From Ceratothoa steindachneri (lineage: Eukaryota; Arthropoda; Malacostraca; Isopoda; Cymothoidae), in NCBI GenBank assembly GCA_963969495.1, contig OZ018331.1, positions 154,240,684 to 154,304,683 of the forward strand: DNA of 64,000 nt, given 5' to 3'. The notes beneath the pieces are model-generated. The model worked only from the letters and a program-made list of their open reading frames with translations, was not told where the DNA came from and searched no databases. This document shows, one piece after another, positions 1 to 9,389 of the stretch (position 1 is the stretch's first letter; each line of letters begins with the position of its first letter). A program made the translations under genes and the position numbers.

Positions 1-1258
1 ACAACAGTCTCCTTCTGGCGACTGATGGTTTCTGCACGTACTCCATTAAGAGCCTACTTGTTGATCCTGGGGATATATCATTCGTTTTGCGCGCTACACA
101 GTGCAGTATTTGCTTGTACACGAAGGGCCAAAGTCTCTTTCAGTCGCCAATGGCCCTCATTGCACCTGCGGCCGATCTTGACGGTGCCTATATCGCCGAT
201 AGACACCAGTCATGCCCTTCGGGTTTAGAGCTAGAAAACTTCTTCGAGATCTCGGTGTAGCTCTCGGGCCGCTGGTGCCTCCTGTTCCTCTCGAGTCACC
301 ACCCTGTAGGGTACTACTTTTGACTATTTGTCGATACGCCTCTATTTCCATAGCTTCCACAGTGCCGGTAATAATGCCTTCGGTCTTTTTAGAGAACACT
401 TCGTGTTACGCTGGATCTGTGCCAGTGTACACTGATGCCTCAAAGTCCCAGTATGGAGTAGGCTATCACGCCGTGTCCTCTCTAGTTAAGGTTAGCGGGG
501 CTCTACCGGGTGCTGAATCTCTTTTCATGGTTGGGCTAGTTGCAGTACACCACTCGGTAAGGGAAATAATCCGCCGTGTCAGGGTTGGTACCGGATCGTT
601 ATCTTTAGCAACCAACAAACACCTTGAGTGCTCTTGTGGCATCATAAAATCCATCCATACCCCCTGGTTTGCAATAACCGTGACGCTACGGTTAATCCAA
701 TTCAGGTGGATGTCGAGATTATCCTCCGTGTCTTTCTGGACACGTGGAAATTGCGAGAAGGAGCGTGCCGTAGGAGGCGTCAACGTTTCCGCTAGGATTT
801 GGCACCCAGACCCGCGCTTCGTTTCTCCTCACACCGACTACATGGCATGTATCAGGGCAGCCTGCCATGGAAGATAGGAGACAGCCGAGGGAAGCTTAAA
901 GTTGTGTGACATTGCACCTTGACTGTTCCCATGGACTTATCCCCAATGCCCAGATAGCATAGGTCGCTGTTGTCTGTCGTCTTCGAATTGGTTACACTTG
1001 CGGGACGCATTGCCATTTAATGGATCGCTGGCCTTCACCTTCCTGCGACGTCTGCGTTGGATCTTGGAATGATCGACACATTCTTGTTGAATGTTCCAGT
1101 TTGGGTGACCTATGCACACGTTACCTGTTCCGGTACAGGAACGAGTGTGTTAGTTACCGATTGTCCATCGTACTGGGAACGAGTTCGTTCACATACTTGT
1201 GAGCTATCTGACATTTGGAGGAGGCTGACATCTTCCATTATATTTGACTATCTTTAGG
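1..1258 (+). pseudogene. I/R1-group retrotransposon copy 0, ORF2 3' end
   Basis: This is the 3' end of ORF2 of a non-LTR retrotransposon: end of the reverse transcriptase region, RNase H, then a terminal Cys/His knuckle. RNase H is visible near 418-560 as VYTDASKSQ (first catalytic Asp) and the GALPGAES block. The knuckle-like tail, ending in an LxVxxxxLGDL-type run, lies around 1045-1200 and is spread over two frames. The copy aligns along its whole length with 9740-10960, which shares the TASKSQ-type, GALPG and C-x2-C blocks. Stops and frameshifts break it throughout. The 5' part lies outside the window. It stops inside the last ORF2 codons and abuts the 5' UTR of copy A directly, without its own 3' UTR. 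Confidence 0.75.
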
Positions 1259-2168
1259 GTTGAAAGCATAATCATGGGCCATGGGTAGGCTGGTATATCC
1301 CCGATGGCCAAGTGGGCTTCCAAGTGCCTCCCTGGAAAGAGGGAGGCACCCAAGGGTGCCTCCCTCTTTCCAGCGGCAGTTCCTTTTTTCTTTCACACGG
1401 GACTGAGAAAAGGCAAGCAGGTTGCCCAATATTGACCGCTGGGAGTGGCTCTGTAGGGCCAACCCTCTTAGGGGAAGGTAAGGGACGGCAGGGACCGTCA
1501 ATACGTGGTCCTTTGACGTGATACACTCGTGCATTAAGACTTTTTAGTGGGGGGTGGCGTACCTACCCCATACTCGTCCCTAACGGATGCCGGTTTACCG
1601 GCCCAAGACGAGATGACCAAAGGTACCTCGAATGGGATCCGTGATGTCTTGGGGGTGAGGTGGGATTGGAGTGGTTACATGGAGGCCCCCTTGATATGGA
1701 CATGGTTTATGAGGTGACCCAGCCTCAGACAGACTGTAGGTTTTGACATGGGGTCGAATCCGGGATCGGTGCCCCTGTGTAAGCTCGTCTTCAGACGGCT
1801 TGGGTGCCTGAGGCATCACAAGGAGATTAGTGAACTCCTTCCCAGGCTGGTGCACTTGTGATAACAAGGACCTTCTCAATCTCAGAGAAGGTTTTTGCTG
1901 AGGACGGTCCATCCAGCCTAGGGGCTCCTTCCGGTGAAGTAGCATAGCGGGTACATTTCCCACCCTCCTCTCCTAAAAACAAACAAGCGGGAAGACAAAA
2001 AAAACTAAGAGCTCCTCTCCTTCCGCAAGAGTCACGGAGAGGGACAGGTCCACTACCGTTTCGACAAGCGACCAAACGAAAATCGGCACACCCGGCCCCG
2101 ATGCTCCACCAGGCGGGGATTCCCTGACTAAGACTAAAAGTGCAAGTGCGCAGAGCGGAGCCTCGATT
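1259..2168 (+). other. 5' UTR of I/R1-group copy A
   Basis: This GC-richer stretch lies between the broken end of copy 0 and the ORF1 start. It has no long plus-strand reading frame and holds a strong hairpin (separate entry) plus a smaller one at 1870-1892 with an 8-bp stem. Its position directly upstream of the gag-like ORF1 makes it the element's 5' UTR, where an internal promoter would be expected for this class (inference). A GGTCGAATCCGG string near 1752 resembles a pol III B box but has no A-box partner that I can see. The exact 5' boundary near 1259 is inferred from where copy 0 similarity ends. Confidence 0.6.
1332..1373 (+). promoter_or_regulatory. Perfect 20-bp-stem hairpin in the 5' UTR
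   Basis: The two arms (1332-1351 and 1354-1373) are perfect reverse complements with a 2-nt AA loop. A third copy of the GTGCCTCCCT string at 1324-1333 can also pair with AGGGAGGCAC inside the left arm, giving a mutually exclusive 10-bp hairpin with a 6-nt loop. Perfect pairing in an otherwise decayed copy is notable. Any role, such as translation control or RNA packaging, is inference. Confidence 0.6.
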
Positions 2169-3570
2169 ATGTCGAGGTCCGTCATTCAGAGGTTACCTAG
2201 CGTTTTCGAGCATTCTGGCTTCAAACGCTTCCTAGTTATTCGCTCCACTGGTGGCAGCATCCTGGCTAATGGTAATATGATCCATCATAGGAGATAGCGT
2301 GATTGGTAGATAGCCGAAGGGGACCCGTTTCTGGGACGTGAGCATTCTGGCAAATGCGTTAAATCGCTCCGAGACGGCCATGATTAGTGCCCTTTGGACA
2401 CTTGATGGCAATCCGGGGCTTGTGAGGCCGCACTCTACCATGAAGGCGTTTATGCGAGGGAACTTGTGGAATACTCCATAGATGACATCACCTTGCAGCT
2501 GGCCGACAATGGAACGCTCAAAGTTGAACGTGTGATGAGAAAACATGGAGGGGCCCTCGAGACTCATCTCTACACTCTTTGTCACGTTCCACTGTGAAAA
2601 GCTTCCTGCGTCAGTGCGTGACGGTTGGTATCGCTACCGCGTGAATGCATTCGTACCACAGCCACGAAGGTGCTAGTACTACCACCACTTCGGCCATACG
2701 AATCGCTTCTGTAGACGTGCAAAGTCGGGGTCACCCGAAGTCTGTGTAAGTTGCTCGAAGCTACAAACGAGGCGCCCAAATCGTGTGTAGCCAATGTGTC
2801 AATTGCGAAGAGCCGCACCTCACTTCTTCGAAGCAATGTGGTGCGTATCTCCTTGAGAAGGAAATAATGGCCGTTCAAGCCCAGGATCCTCTCTCATTTC
2901 GCGAAGCTAAGGAATTAGTCCTATCGCGCCCGGCGCGGGCTGGGACATCTTATGCTTCAATGTTAAGAAACAAACCCTCTGCTCCTGGCCCCTCCAGGCT
3001 TACGGGCACGGTCGTTTCCGTGCCCATTCAGAACCCTTCTGCGGGTTCTACCTACCCTGGGCGCTTTTTTGGTAGAGCTGGTTGCATAAAAGGTTCACAC
3101 CCAGCACCCGGCTGAAGCCATGGCTCCCCCTCCTTCCCCGGCGCTACCGTTTCCCGTAAGTCGAAACGGCCGCGCTCCTCCACCCAAACCTCAGACTCAC
3201 AGGAGGCAACACCCTTGAAGTTGGTCGTGAGGCCATCCTCCAGAGTTTCTAAATATGCCTCCGAAAGTAGGACAGCACTAAACGAGTTTCGGATCCTTCG
3301 ACCACACCGAGTGCTAGGCTGGGTGACTCGAATGCGATTGCTCCTGTAAAGGAGGCACCCCCGCTTCCGAAGCCACCCGCCTGCCTAAGGTTTCAAGGCG
3401 GAGGGAGGAAAGACCCGCATGGCAAGCCCAACCTCCCCCGATGAGTCATCGAAAAGCGGCTTCAGCGCATTGTCCGGCAAAAAACGCCCGGATTTATGCC
3501 TCCTGGAAGCGTACGGCCTTTCCAGCGAGAGTCTTCTCTTCTAAGAGAGCTCCCGCATCTAATCTGAGCT
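2169..3570 (+). pseudogene. ORF1 (gag-like RNA-binding protein), copy A
   Basis: This is the broken ORF1 of the I/R1-group element, a nucleic-acid chaperone that coats element RNA. The chosen start ATG is at 2169, where MSRSVIQRLPSVFEHSGF reads into FKRFLVIRS. The middle continues in shifted frames: ARELVEYSIDD near 2455, then a VRDGWYRYRVNAF block near 2620. Three zinc knuckles follow (about 2660-2850), including FGHTNRFC, CVSCSKL and CSQCVNCEEPH. The conserved LLEKEIMAVQAQDPLSFREA segment closes the clear similarity near 2930. The tail to about 3570 is Pro/Arg/Lys-rich and basic. At least three frameshifts and several stops are present. Antisense reading frames over this region are shadows. 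Confidence 0.7.
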
Positions 3571-3574
3571 AGAC

Positions 3575-4729
3575 CTGGAGGGTATACTCCTGCAATAGAA
3601 TTGTTGCGGACTCTGGGATAACTGAGAGAAGCTGCGGAGGCTCGTCCCCTAGCGTTTTCTCTTAGCTATCTTTTTGCAGGATGCATGTTGGGTGCATGCC
3701 CCCTGCCCACACTCCTGGGCTTTAAGGGTTTTTCTACACAACTACCACGGGATGGGGGCCGGGAAGGATGATGAGCCCTTTACAACGGACATTTTTTCTC
3801 CGTTCTTCTCTTTGCTTTATGTAGAAACCTCCTTTCAGGCAGTAGCTGTGCAGCTGCACTTGGATAGGAGGTATATTGTTATTTCTGCGTACATCCCACC
3901 GTCAGCCGATTTCAACGCGAGGGACTTACGTCACATCATGGCACTGTCGCCGAGGCCCTTTATTTTGCTCGGGGATCTGAACTGTAGACGCCCCCTCTGG
4001 GGAGACTAATTGATCATTCCCAGGGTTCAGGTCCTTGCCGACCCAAACGACGAGCTGAAGGTCGGTGTTCTAAATGTGGATGAGTTTACGCATCACTACC
4101 AGAGGACCGCTTCATTTAACTATCTCGATCTATCTTTAAGCTCTCCGGATGCACAGCCTGATTTCGGGTGAGAGGTAGGCGATGATCTCCTTGGTAGTGA
4201 TCACTTTCCTATTTAAATATCATTTTCTGTGCCCCTGCCGCCTGAGAGCCCACCCTATGGGTGCTTGGCGAGGGCTCGGTGGTCCGCATTTCAGGAAATG
4301 ACTGATTTCTCTGTCTCAGTCGATCAGTTTAGTTCGGTAGATGAGGCCGTCGAGTTCTTCTTCGGCATCCTCATAGCCGTAGGCATAACTACTATTCCTA
4401 GAATGTCTAGCCGGTTTGCACGCCGACCGCTTCCGAGGTGGTCAGCAAAGTGTGAGGTGGCCCTCAAAATAAGCGTTAGACCTACATTAGCTATAAGTGC
4501 AGCCCGAACCATTTCACTGTTGGTTAATTTCGTCGAGCTAGGGCTATGTTCCCATATATTTCGAAGCACACCAGCCGCTCTTCCTGGCGGGCATATGTGC
4601 CTTCACTTAACAAGAAGAGCCCACTAGCAGAGGTGGGGAAGCGACTCAAAAAGATCCGTAGGGGTGTTCTCGCAGGTCCCGCTTCCTTTCTCCAGGCGAA
4701 TGGGCACTAATTTCGGACTCCGCGTCCCT
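3575..4729 (+). pseudogene. ORF2 APE endonuclease, copy A
   Basis: This is the N-terminal apurinic-type endonuclease domain of ORF2, which nicks target DNA for target-primed reverse transcription. The longest clean run is 3674-4009. It holds HNYHGMGAG, VAVQLHLDRRY, the SAYIPPSADF strand and the LLGDLNCRRPLWGD catalytic block. The SDHFP catalytic end motif lies near 4197. A linker with PRWSAKCEVALK follows at 4430. The segment ends abruptly at 4729, where the sequence restarts at a position equivalent to 3663; see the tandem duplication finding. Frameshifts and stops are frequent. Confidence 0.75.
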
Positions 4730-5604
4730 TAGCTATCTTTTGCTGGAGAGCGTACTGGGTGCATGCCCACTGCCCACCCTCCCGGGGTATAAGGGTTTTT
4801 ATTTTATACACAACCACCACGGGATGGGGGCTAGGTAGGAGGATGAGCCATTTTACACCGGACATTTTGTCTCCGTTCTTCTCTTTGCTTTATGTAGACA
4901 CCTTCTTTCAGGTAGTAGCTGTGCAGCTACACCTGGATAAGAGGTATACTCTTATTTGTATGTACATTCCACCGTCAGCCCACTTCGACACCAGGGACAT
5001 TGCAGCGTTGTGGCACGGTTGCCGAGGCCCTTTCCGAGCTCATTAACGAGCTGTAGCTATGTGTCCTAAATATTGATGAGTTTCCGCATCACTGCCCGAG
5101 AACCGCTTCATTTTGGTGTCTTGATATATATTTGTGCTCTTCCAGATGCACAGCCGAGGTAGTCGATGGCCTACATGTTAGTGATCACATTTCCCATTCA
5201 AATATCATTTTCTGGGCCGCTGCAGCCTGAGAGCCCACCCCGGTGGTGCTTGGCGCGGGTGAGGTGGTCCGCATTTCAGGAAATGACTGATTTTTCTGTC
5301 TCAGTCGAGGAGTTTAGGTAGGTAGATAAGGCCGTTGAGTTCTTCTCCGGCAACCTCATCGCCGTGGGCCTAACTAGTATTTCTTGAATGTCTGGCCTTT
5401 TTGCAGGCCGACCGCTTCGTGGTGGTCAGCCGAGTCTGAGGCGGCCCTCAAACAGAAGCGTTATGCCTACATACGCTATAAGCGTCGCCGAATGATTTTA
5501 CTGTCGGTGAATTTCGTCAAGCTAGGGCTAGGTTCTGGTATGTTTCGGAGCACACACGCCGCTCTTCCTGGTGGGCATACGTGTGTTCAGTTAACCCTTT
5601 GACT
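4730..5604 (+). pseudogene. ORF2 endonuclease, copy B (first segment)
   Basis: This is a second, diverged copy of the same endonuclease domain. It begins at TTAGCTATCTTTT, which matches 3663, and runs parallel to copy A for about 900 bp. Visible blocks are HNHHGMGAR-like, VAVQLHLDKRYTLICMYIPP, a degraded GDxN region, VSDH near 5180 and WWSAESEAALKQKRYAYIRYKRRR at 5425. The match to copy A breaks at about 5601, where an AT-rich insertion begins, and resumes near 6281 with LLAEVRKRVKRIQ. Dead by stops and frameshifts. Confidence 0.75.
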
Positions 5605-6280
5605 ACCAAAAGTTTTTTTTGAAAGGAGTATATAATACCTGTACCATATAGCTAAGCCTATATAATCAATCAATCATTTATTGTGCACCGACGGGGATGC
5701 ATAGGGCCTCAATGAACTCACGCCACCACTCTCTATCTTGAGGTAATGCGTTAAGATCTTCCCAACAATCATCTCCTGCTTCCCGCCCCATAGTCCTTAT
5801 CCAAGTCTCCCTAGGCCTATACAATAATAAAATATAATAATATACAAGTATAAAATAAGATTAAATAATATATGAATGTGCATAAAAATAGAATAGAATA
5901 CATATATAAAAAATGCACATAATAAAATATAAATTAAAATATTATATAGCACCGAAAACAACAACTGGCACCAATAACCCCAGAACTAGTTATTTACATA
6001 TTTGATCGATATGCATTGGACTAAATGATACTATCAATAACAACTGAACTCTTCTAAACTATTTTCACACAAAACCGTTTACATAAAACACTGTTTGACC
6101 ACTAAAAAACATGGAAAATGAGAGCCTATCTTCAAATGCCTCTCGACCTCGCTTGTGTTTACAAAGCAGCTGATCGGATCAAATTTGTTGCCACATTTTC
6201 CATCTGGCTAATTTTAGAGACCGGATTATAAAGTACCGTTGGGGCGAAGAGCCGTTGAATTTGAAGCAAAATTAAGTCAA
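5605..6280. mobile_element. AT-rich insertion in copy B, holding an RTE 3' end
   Basis: This block separates ORF2 codons that are adjacent in copy A (copy A 4600-4640 versus 5600 and 6286 here), so it is an insertion. Its left part carries the RTE-type 3' end described separately. The rest, 5820-6230, is AT-rich with no reading frame or motif that I recognise. Confidence 0.6.
5663..5820 (-). pseudogene. RTE-clade retrotransposon 3' end
   Basis: On the minus strand 5678-5818 is an open 46-codon run with a stop. It begins RPRETWIRTMGRE and ends WWREFIEALCIPVGAQ. The TW-R-x4-R start and the WW-x-EFIEAL end are typical of the last ORF2 residues in RTE-type elements. It is followed by a TGATTGATTGAT tail (5663-5677 region), and short tandem TGAT-type tails are characteristic of RTE 3' ends. 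It is 5'-truncated by far, as usual for this class. Confidence 0.65.
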
Positions 6281-6592
6281 CTGGAGGCCCTTCTAGCAGA
6301 GGTCAGAAAGCGAGTCAAAAGGATTCAGGCAAGTTTTCGCAGGACCTCCCTCTCGTTCTCCAGAAGGATGCAACCGCACTCTCGGACGCAGCGTCCGTGG
6401 CGGAATCTTTCGCGACCGCTTGTCCGCATTTTCTAGCCGGGATACTTCTTCACCAGCATTCAATACGCGTCGTGATGTCGCGGAAGGCCACCGACTGGAC
6501 TTTACCTCCAACGACAGGTTGACTTTGAGTGAGTTGCGTTACGCTCTCGCTTCCTGCGCGGACACCGCCCCTGGTCCGGACGATGTCCCGTA
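6281..6592 (+). pseudogene. ORF2 linker and RT start, copy B (second segment)
   Basis: This resumes ORF2 after the AT-rich insertion. LLAEVRKRVKRIQASFRR parallels copy A near 4630. The later frame carries SPAFNTRRDV, then LTLSELRYALASCADTAPGPDDVPY, the conserved opening of the RT domain (TAPGPDxVPY, fingers region). It stops at a TA dinucleotide (6591-6592) where a mariner is inserted, and the next ORF2 codons follow at 7526. Confidence 0.75.
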
Positions 6593-7523
6593 CGAGGGGC
6601 GGTAAATAAGTTTTGCAATTTGGATATAACGAAACGAGATATGAGGAAAAGTGTTTTATTATTTTTCAATTTAACTACACTCGACTTTAATGCACTTGTG
6701 CCACTTGTCTCTGAGGCTTCGAATTCCCGACAACCAGAAATCTCCCGACTGCTGTTCAATCCACTCCTGCACGGTGAGCTGGACATCTTCATCATCCCCA
6801 AACCGGCATCCACGCAGTGCAGCCTTGAGCTGGCGGAATAAAAAGTAGTCGCTAGGGGCCAGATCTGGACTGTAGGGGGAATGGTTGAACAACTCGAATC
6901 CGCACTCGCGCAGGGCAGCTTGTGCAACTCTGGCCTTGTGGACTTTGACGACGTTGAAGTCGATCATGGGGCGTGAGGTTTCCAGGGACTCAACGGGCAG
7001 AGACAATGCTCATGGCCAAATTGTCGTGGATGATGTTGATAACACTTCCATGTGATATTCCAAGTTCTCACTTGATTTCTTCGACCTTCACCCGTCGATT
7101 TTCGAGGATCATCCTCTCCACACGGGCCACATTGTCCTTGTTGGTCACATCTGACAGGAGTCTTAGACAAGGGTCATCTTTAAGGGACTCACGACTATGG
7201 AGGAACTCCCTATTCCAGCGAGCAATGGTTGCATAGAAAGGGGCGGTGTCGGTGTACACTGAAACCATGCGTTCATGGATCTCATTTGCATTCTTGCTTT
7301 CTTTGGTCAAAAATTTGATCACTGCGCGGTGCTCAACCTTCTCCATTGTTGAAAAATTTGTGACTGACAATCTGCGATCAGCTACTGCTTTTTAAATAGA
7401 CGAGGCAGGAGCTTGCGGCTGCAGGTCCTGATTTGTCATAACTTGTCCTAACACCGCAACAAACAGCCACCCCCTTCCTCTGTTTTGCCCTACCGATTCG
7501 CAAAACTTATTGACCGCACCTCG
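6593..7523 (-). mobile_element. Mariner element with internal deletion
   Basis: Terminal inverted repeats of about 24 bp are visible at 6593-6616 and 7500-7523. They share AATAAGTTTTGC and differ at two positions. The left flank is the expected TA; the right flank reads CA at 7524-7525, so one copy of the duplication has mutated. Removing the element rejoins the host ORF2 codons across the PDDVPY/V boundary. Length is 931 bp against about 1.3 kb for a full mariner, owing to a deletion in the transposase. Confidence 0.8.
6671..7346 (-). pseudogene. Mariner transposase, internally deleted
   Basis: Cut-and-paste transposase of the mariner family. The start MEKVEHRAVIKFLTKE at 7346 opens the N-terminal helix-turn-helix region, with YATIARWNREF and VARVERMILENRRVKVEEI following. 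After about 7065 the frame shifts and the central part is missing. The C-terminal third resumes at about 6960 with VRVAQAAL-type residues and the catalytic SPDLAPSDYFLF block, ending at the stop near 6671. The first two catalytic aspartates are absent, so it is inactive. Confidence 0.8.
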
Positions 7524-7525
7524 CA

Positions 7526-8160
7526 CGTCATTCTTCCACACCTGGGTTAGCGAGGCATAGCCTTTCTGTTAGATTTGTTCTACAGGATCTCCGTAGAGGA
7601 AATCCTTCCCAGACTCTGGTAAAACGCTACTGCGCTTGCTTTTCGCAAATGTGTAGGATATCACTCTACCCTGGCTTGTTTTCGACCAAGCTCTCCAAAC
7701 TACTGCGTGAGCAAGTTGATGAAGAAATTGATAAATGTTAGATTAGCCTTTTTCTGGACAGCGGAGGCTATCTGTCTTCTGCACAGTGCGGCTTCCGCAA
7801 GTTCCACTTCACATCGGATGCTCTGCTCCGACTGAAAAAATGCCGTCTGCGAGACCTTCCTTCGTAGAAAGCGCTACGCCATGGTGTTTTTTGATCTGGA
7901 GAAGGCCTATGATTTGTATGGCAAGACGGTCTCATGGAACCTCTCCACACGATGGGGGTGAAAAGACGCTTTCCGGTCTTTATATCTGAATTTTTGCGAG
8001 ATCAACGATTCCGCGTACGGGTGGGGGCAGCCGTTTCCGGGCAAATTGAGCAGGAAGAGAGTGCCACACAAGAAAGTTTCCTCACTGTCACACTCTTTGC
8101 CCTGAGGATCAAAGGCATCACATCGGTGCTGCCAGAAGATATTTTCTTTAAGCGCACAGG
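7526..8160 (+). pseudogene. ORF2 reverse transcriptase palm, copy B (third segment)
   Basis: RT palm of the I/R1-group element. Frames in order: a degenerate segment after VPY; SSAQCGFRKFHFTSDALLRL near 7775-7830; the motif A block FFDLEKAYD at 7888-7914; then LHTMGVKRRFPVFISEFLRDQRF and RVRVGAAVSGQIEQEE from about 7940. The motif B position reads SATQES where GVPQGS is expected, so it is mutated. VTLFALRIKGITSVLPEDIF ends the similarity near 8150. The motif C (xADD) segment is not seen, because an unrelated block follows. Confidence 0.75.
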
Positions 8161-9389
8161 ATTGGGCAAGGCTAAGGTCTTTATAAAGGCTATCGCGGAA
8201 CCCGGTGTACACGGCCCAAAGTAAAATAAACACGTAAAATTTATAGAAGGCCAGGGATCTAAAGGACTACCACAAATTCACCAGAATTTATCAAGACGGT
8301 GCTAAGTTACGAGGTATCCGCAAGGGGTTAAATAAATACACACATAAAGATATTTACATTATTATTTATATCAAAATTAAAATGAAATAAATTAACTGTT
8401 AACGAATTATACGAAGGCATCAAACAAAAACAATAAGAAAGAGTCACAAATGCTTATCACCATCGAACGACCACAAGTCATTTAAACCAAAAAGATATTC
8501 GCACATACAAAAATGGGTTCTATGAATATTTTGTTTAAAGCCGAAACGACACGCAGCGTTGAAGATGAAATAGGCTTCGCTACTCTAGTGACAGGTGTTC
8601 CCGGAATAGCCTCGCTGTCTTACGTCCCTTATCCGAAGGCCCAAAATTACATGAATGACACTTATAACACTTAACTACCTCAAAAGGGGACGTAGGAAGA
8701 AAGATACTCCAAAATACCTAATGCCAGAGCAAGAAGTAATAACCCACGTCGGGAACCGAGGCAAAAGAGGCTCAGCGATGATGAGCGAATTCGACCCAGC
8801 GAATTTATCATCAGCGAAGAGAAACCCACAGACGGCGATATCGGTCGAAAGGCGTCGAGACCTCGGGGAACGATGATTCGAAGGCCCAAGGATCCGAGAG
8901 AAGGAATTTTAGATGACAGAATTCCCCAAAGAGGAGATGGCGAGGTGACTATTGGAGAGCTTTCACGTGCCCAGTGTGAACGGCTTCCCAAAGAAGAACA
9001 CTTGCAAGTATAACTGGAAGAGCACAACTCGATTCAGCCGACAGAGGGACAGCGACAACGCTGTCAGGAATCAATGGCAGAAAATCCTCGCTGCATGAAG
9101 GAATCCAGTACGGGTCTCCAAAAATTTAATAACGTCAAGGTAAGAGACGGACAACGATTCAGCGGAGCAATCGGGCAGAATTCTCGCAACAGAATAAATT
9201 AAAAGGGCTCACGGCCCCATTTATATCCTTCACCCGAAGGGTGAAAAGGAAAGTGGAGCACAAATGGAGGGGGGGGGGGATGAGTCTCTTCTTCTACGAA
9301 AATTAAACTGGTTAGTTACAGAAGTTTAGGCCAAAAATGGTAGCATCGAAGCGGATCGATCTGCGGAAAACACCATAAACTATGATGAG
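8161..9389. other. Unidentified insertion in copy B
   Basis: This block sits between RT motif B and the end of the RT domain, in place of motif C, so it is probably an insertion of about 1.2 kb. It is AT-rich at 8330-8520, then purine-rich with moderate GC from 8650 to 9230, and has a G run at about 9269-9280. A short open frame at 8655-8876 is rich in Arg, Lys and Glu and matches nothing I know. No terminal repeats or target duplication could be fixed; a solo LTR is one possibility. Confidence 0.4.

Noticed and set aside
1740..1775. Pol III B-box-like string in the 5' UTR
   Set aside because: No A box at proper spacing and no tRNA fold; likely chance or part of the element's own promoter.
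2232..2585. Open minus-strand frame of 117 codons over ORF1 of copy A
   Set aside because: The plus strand in shifted frames carries the expected ORF1 residues (ARELVEYSIDD, VRDGWYRYRV), so the antisense frame is a shadow. It matches no family I know.
8680..9027. 115-codon minus-strand frame in the unknown insertion
   Set aside because: Composition is Ser/Leu/Arg-rich from purine-rich antisense DNA; no motif, no start context, no relatives known.
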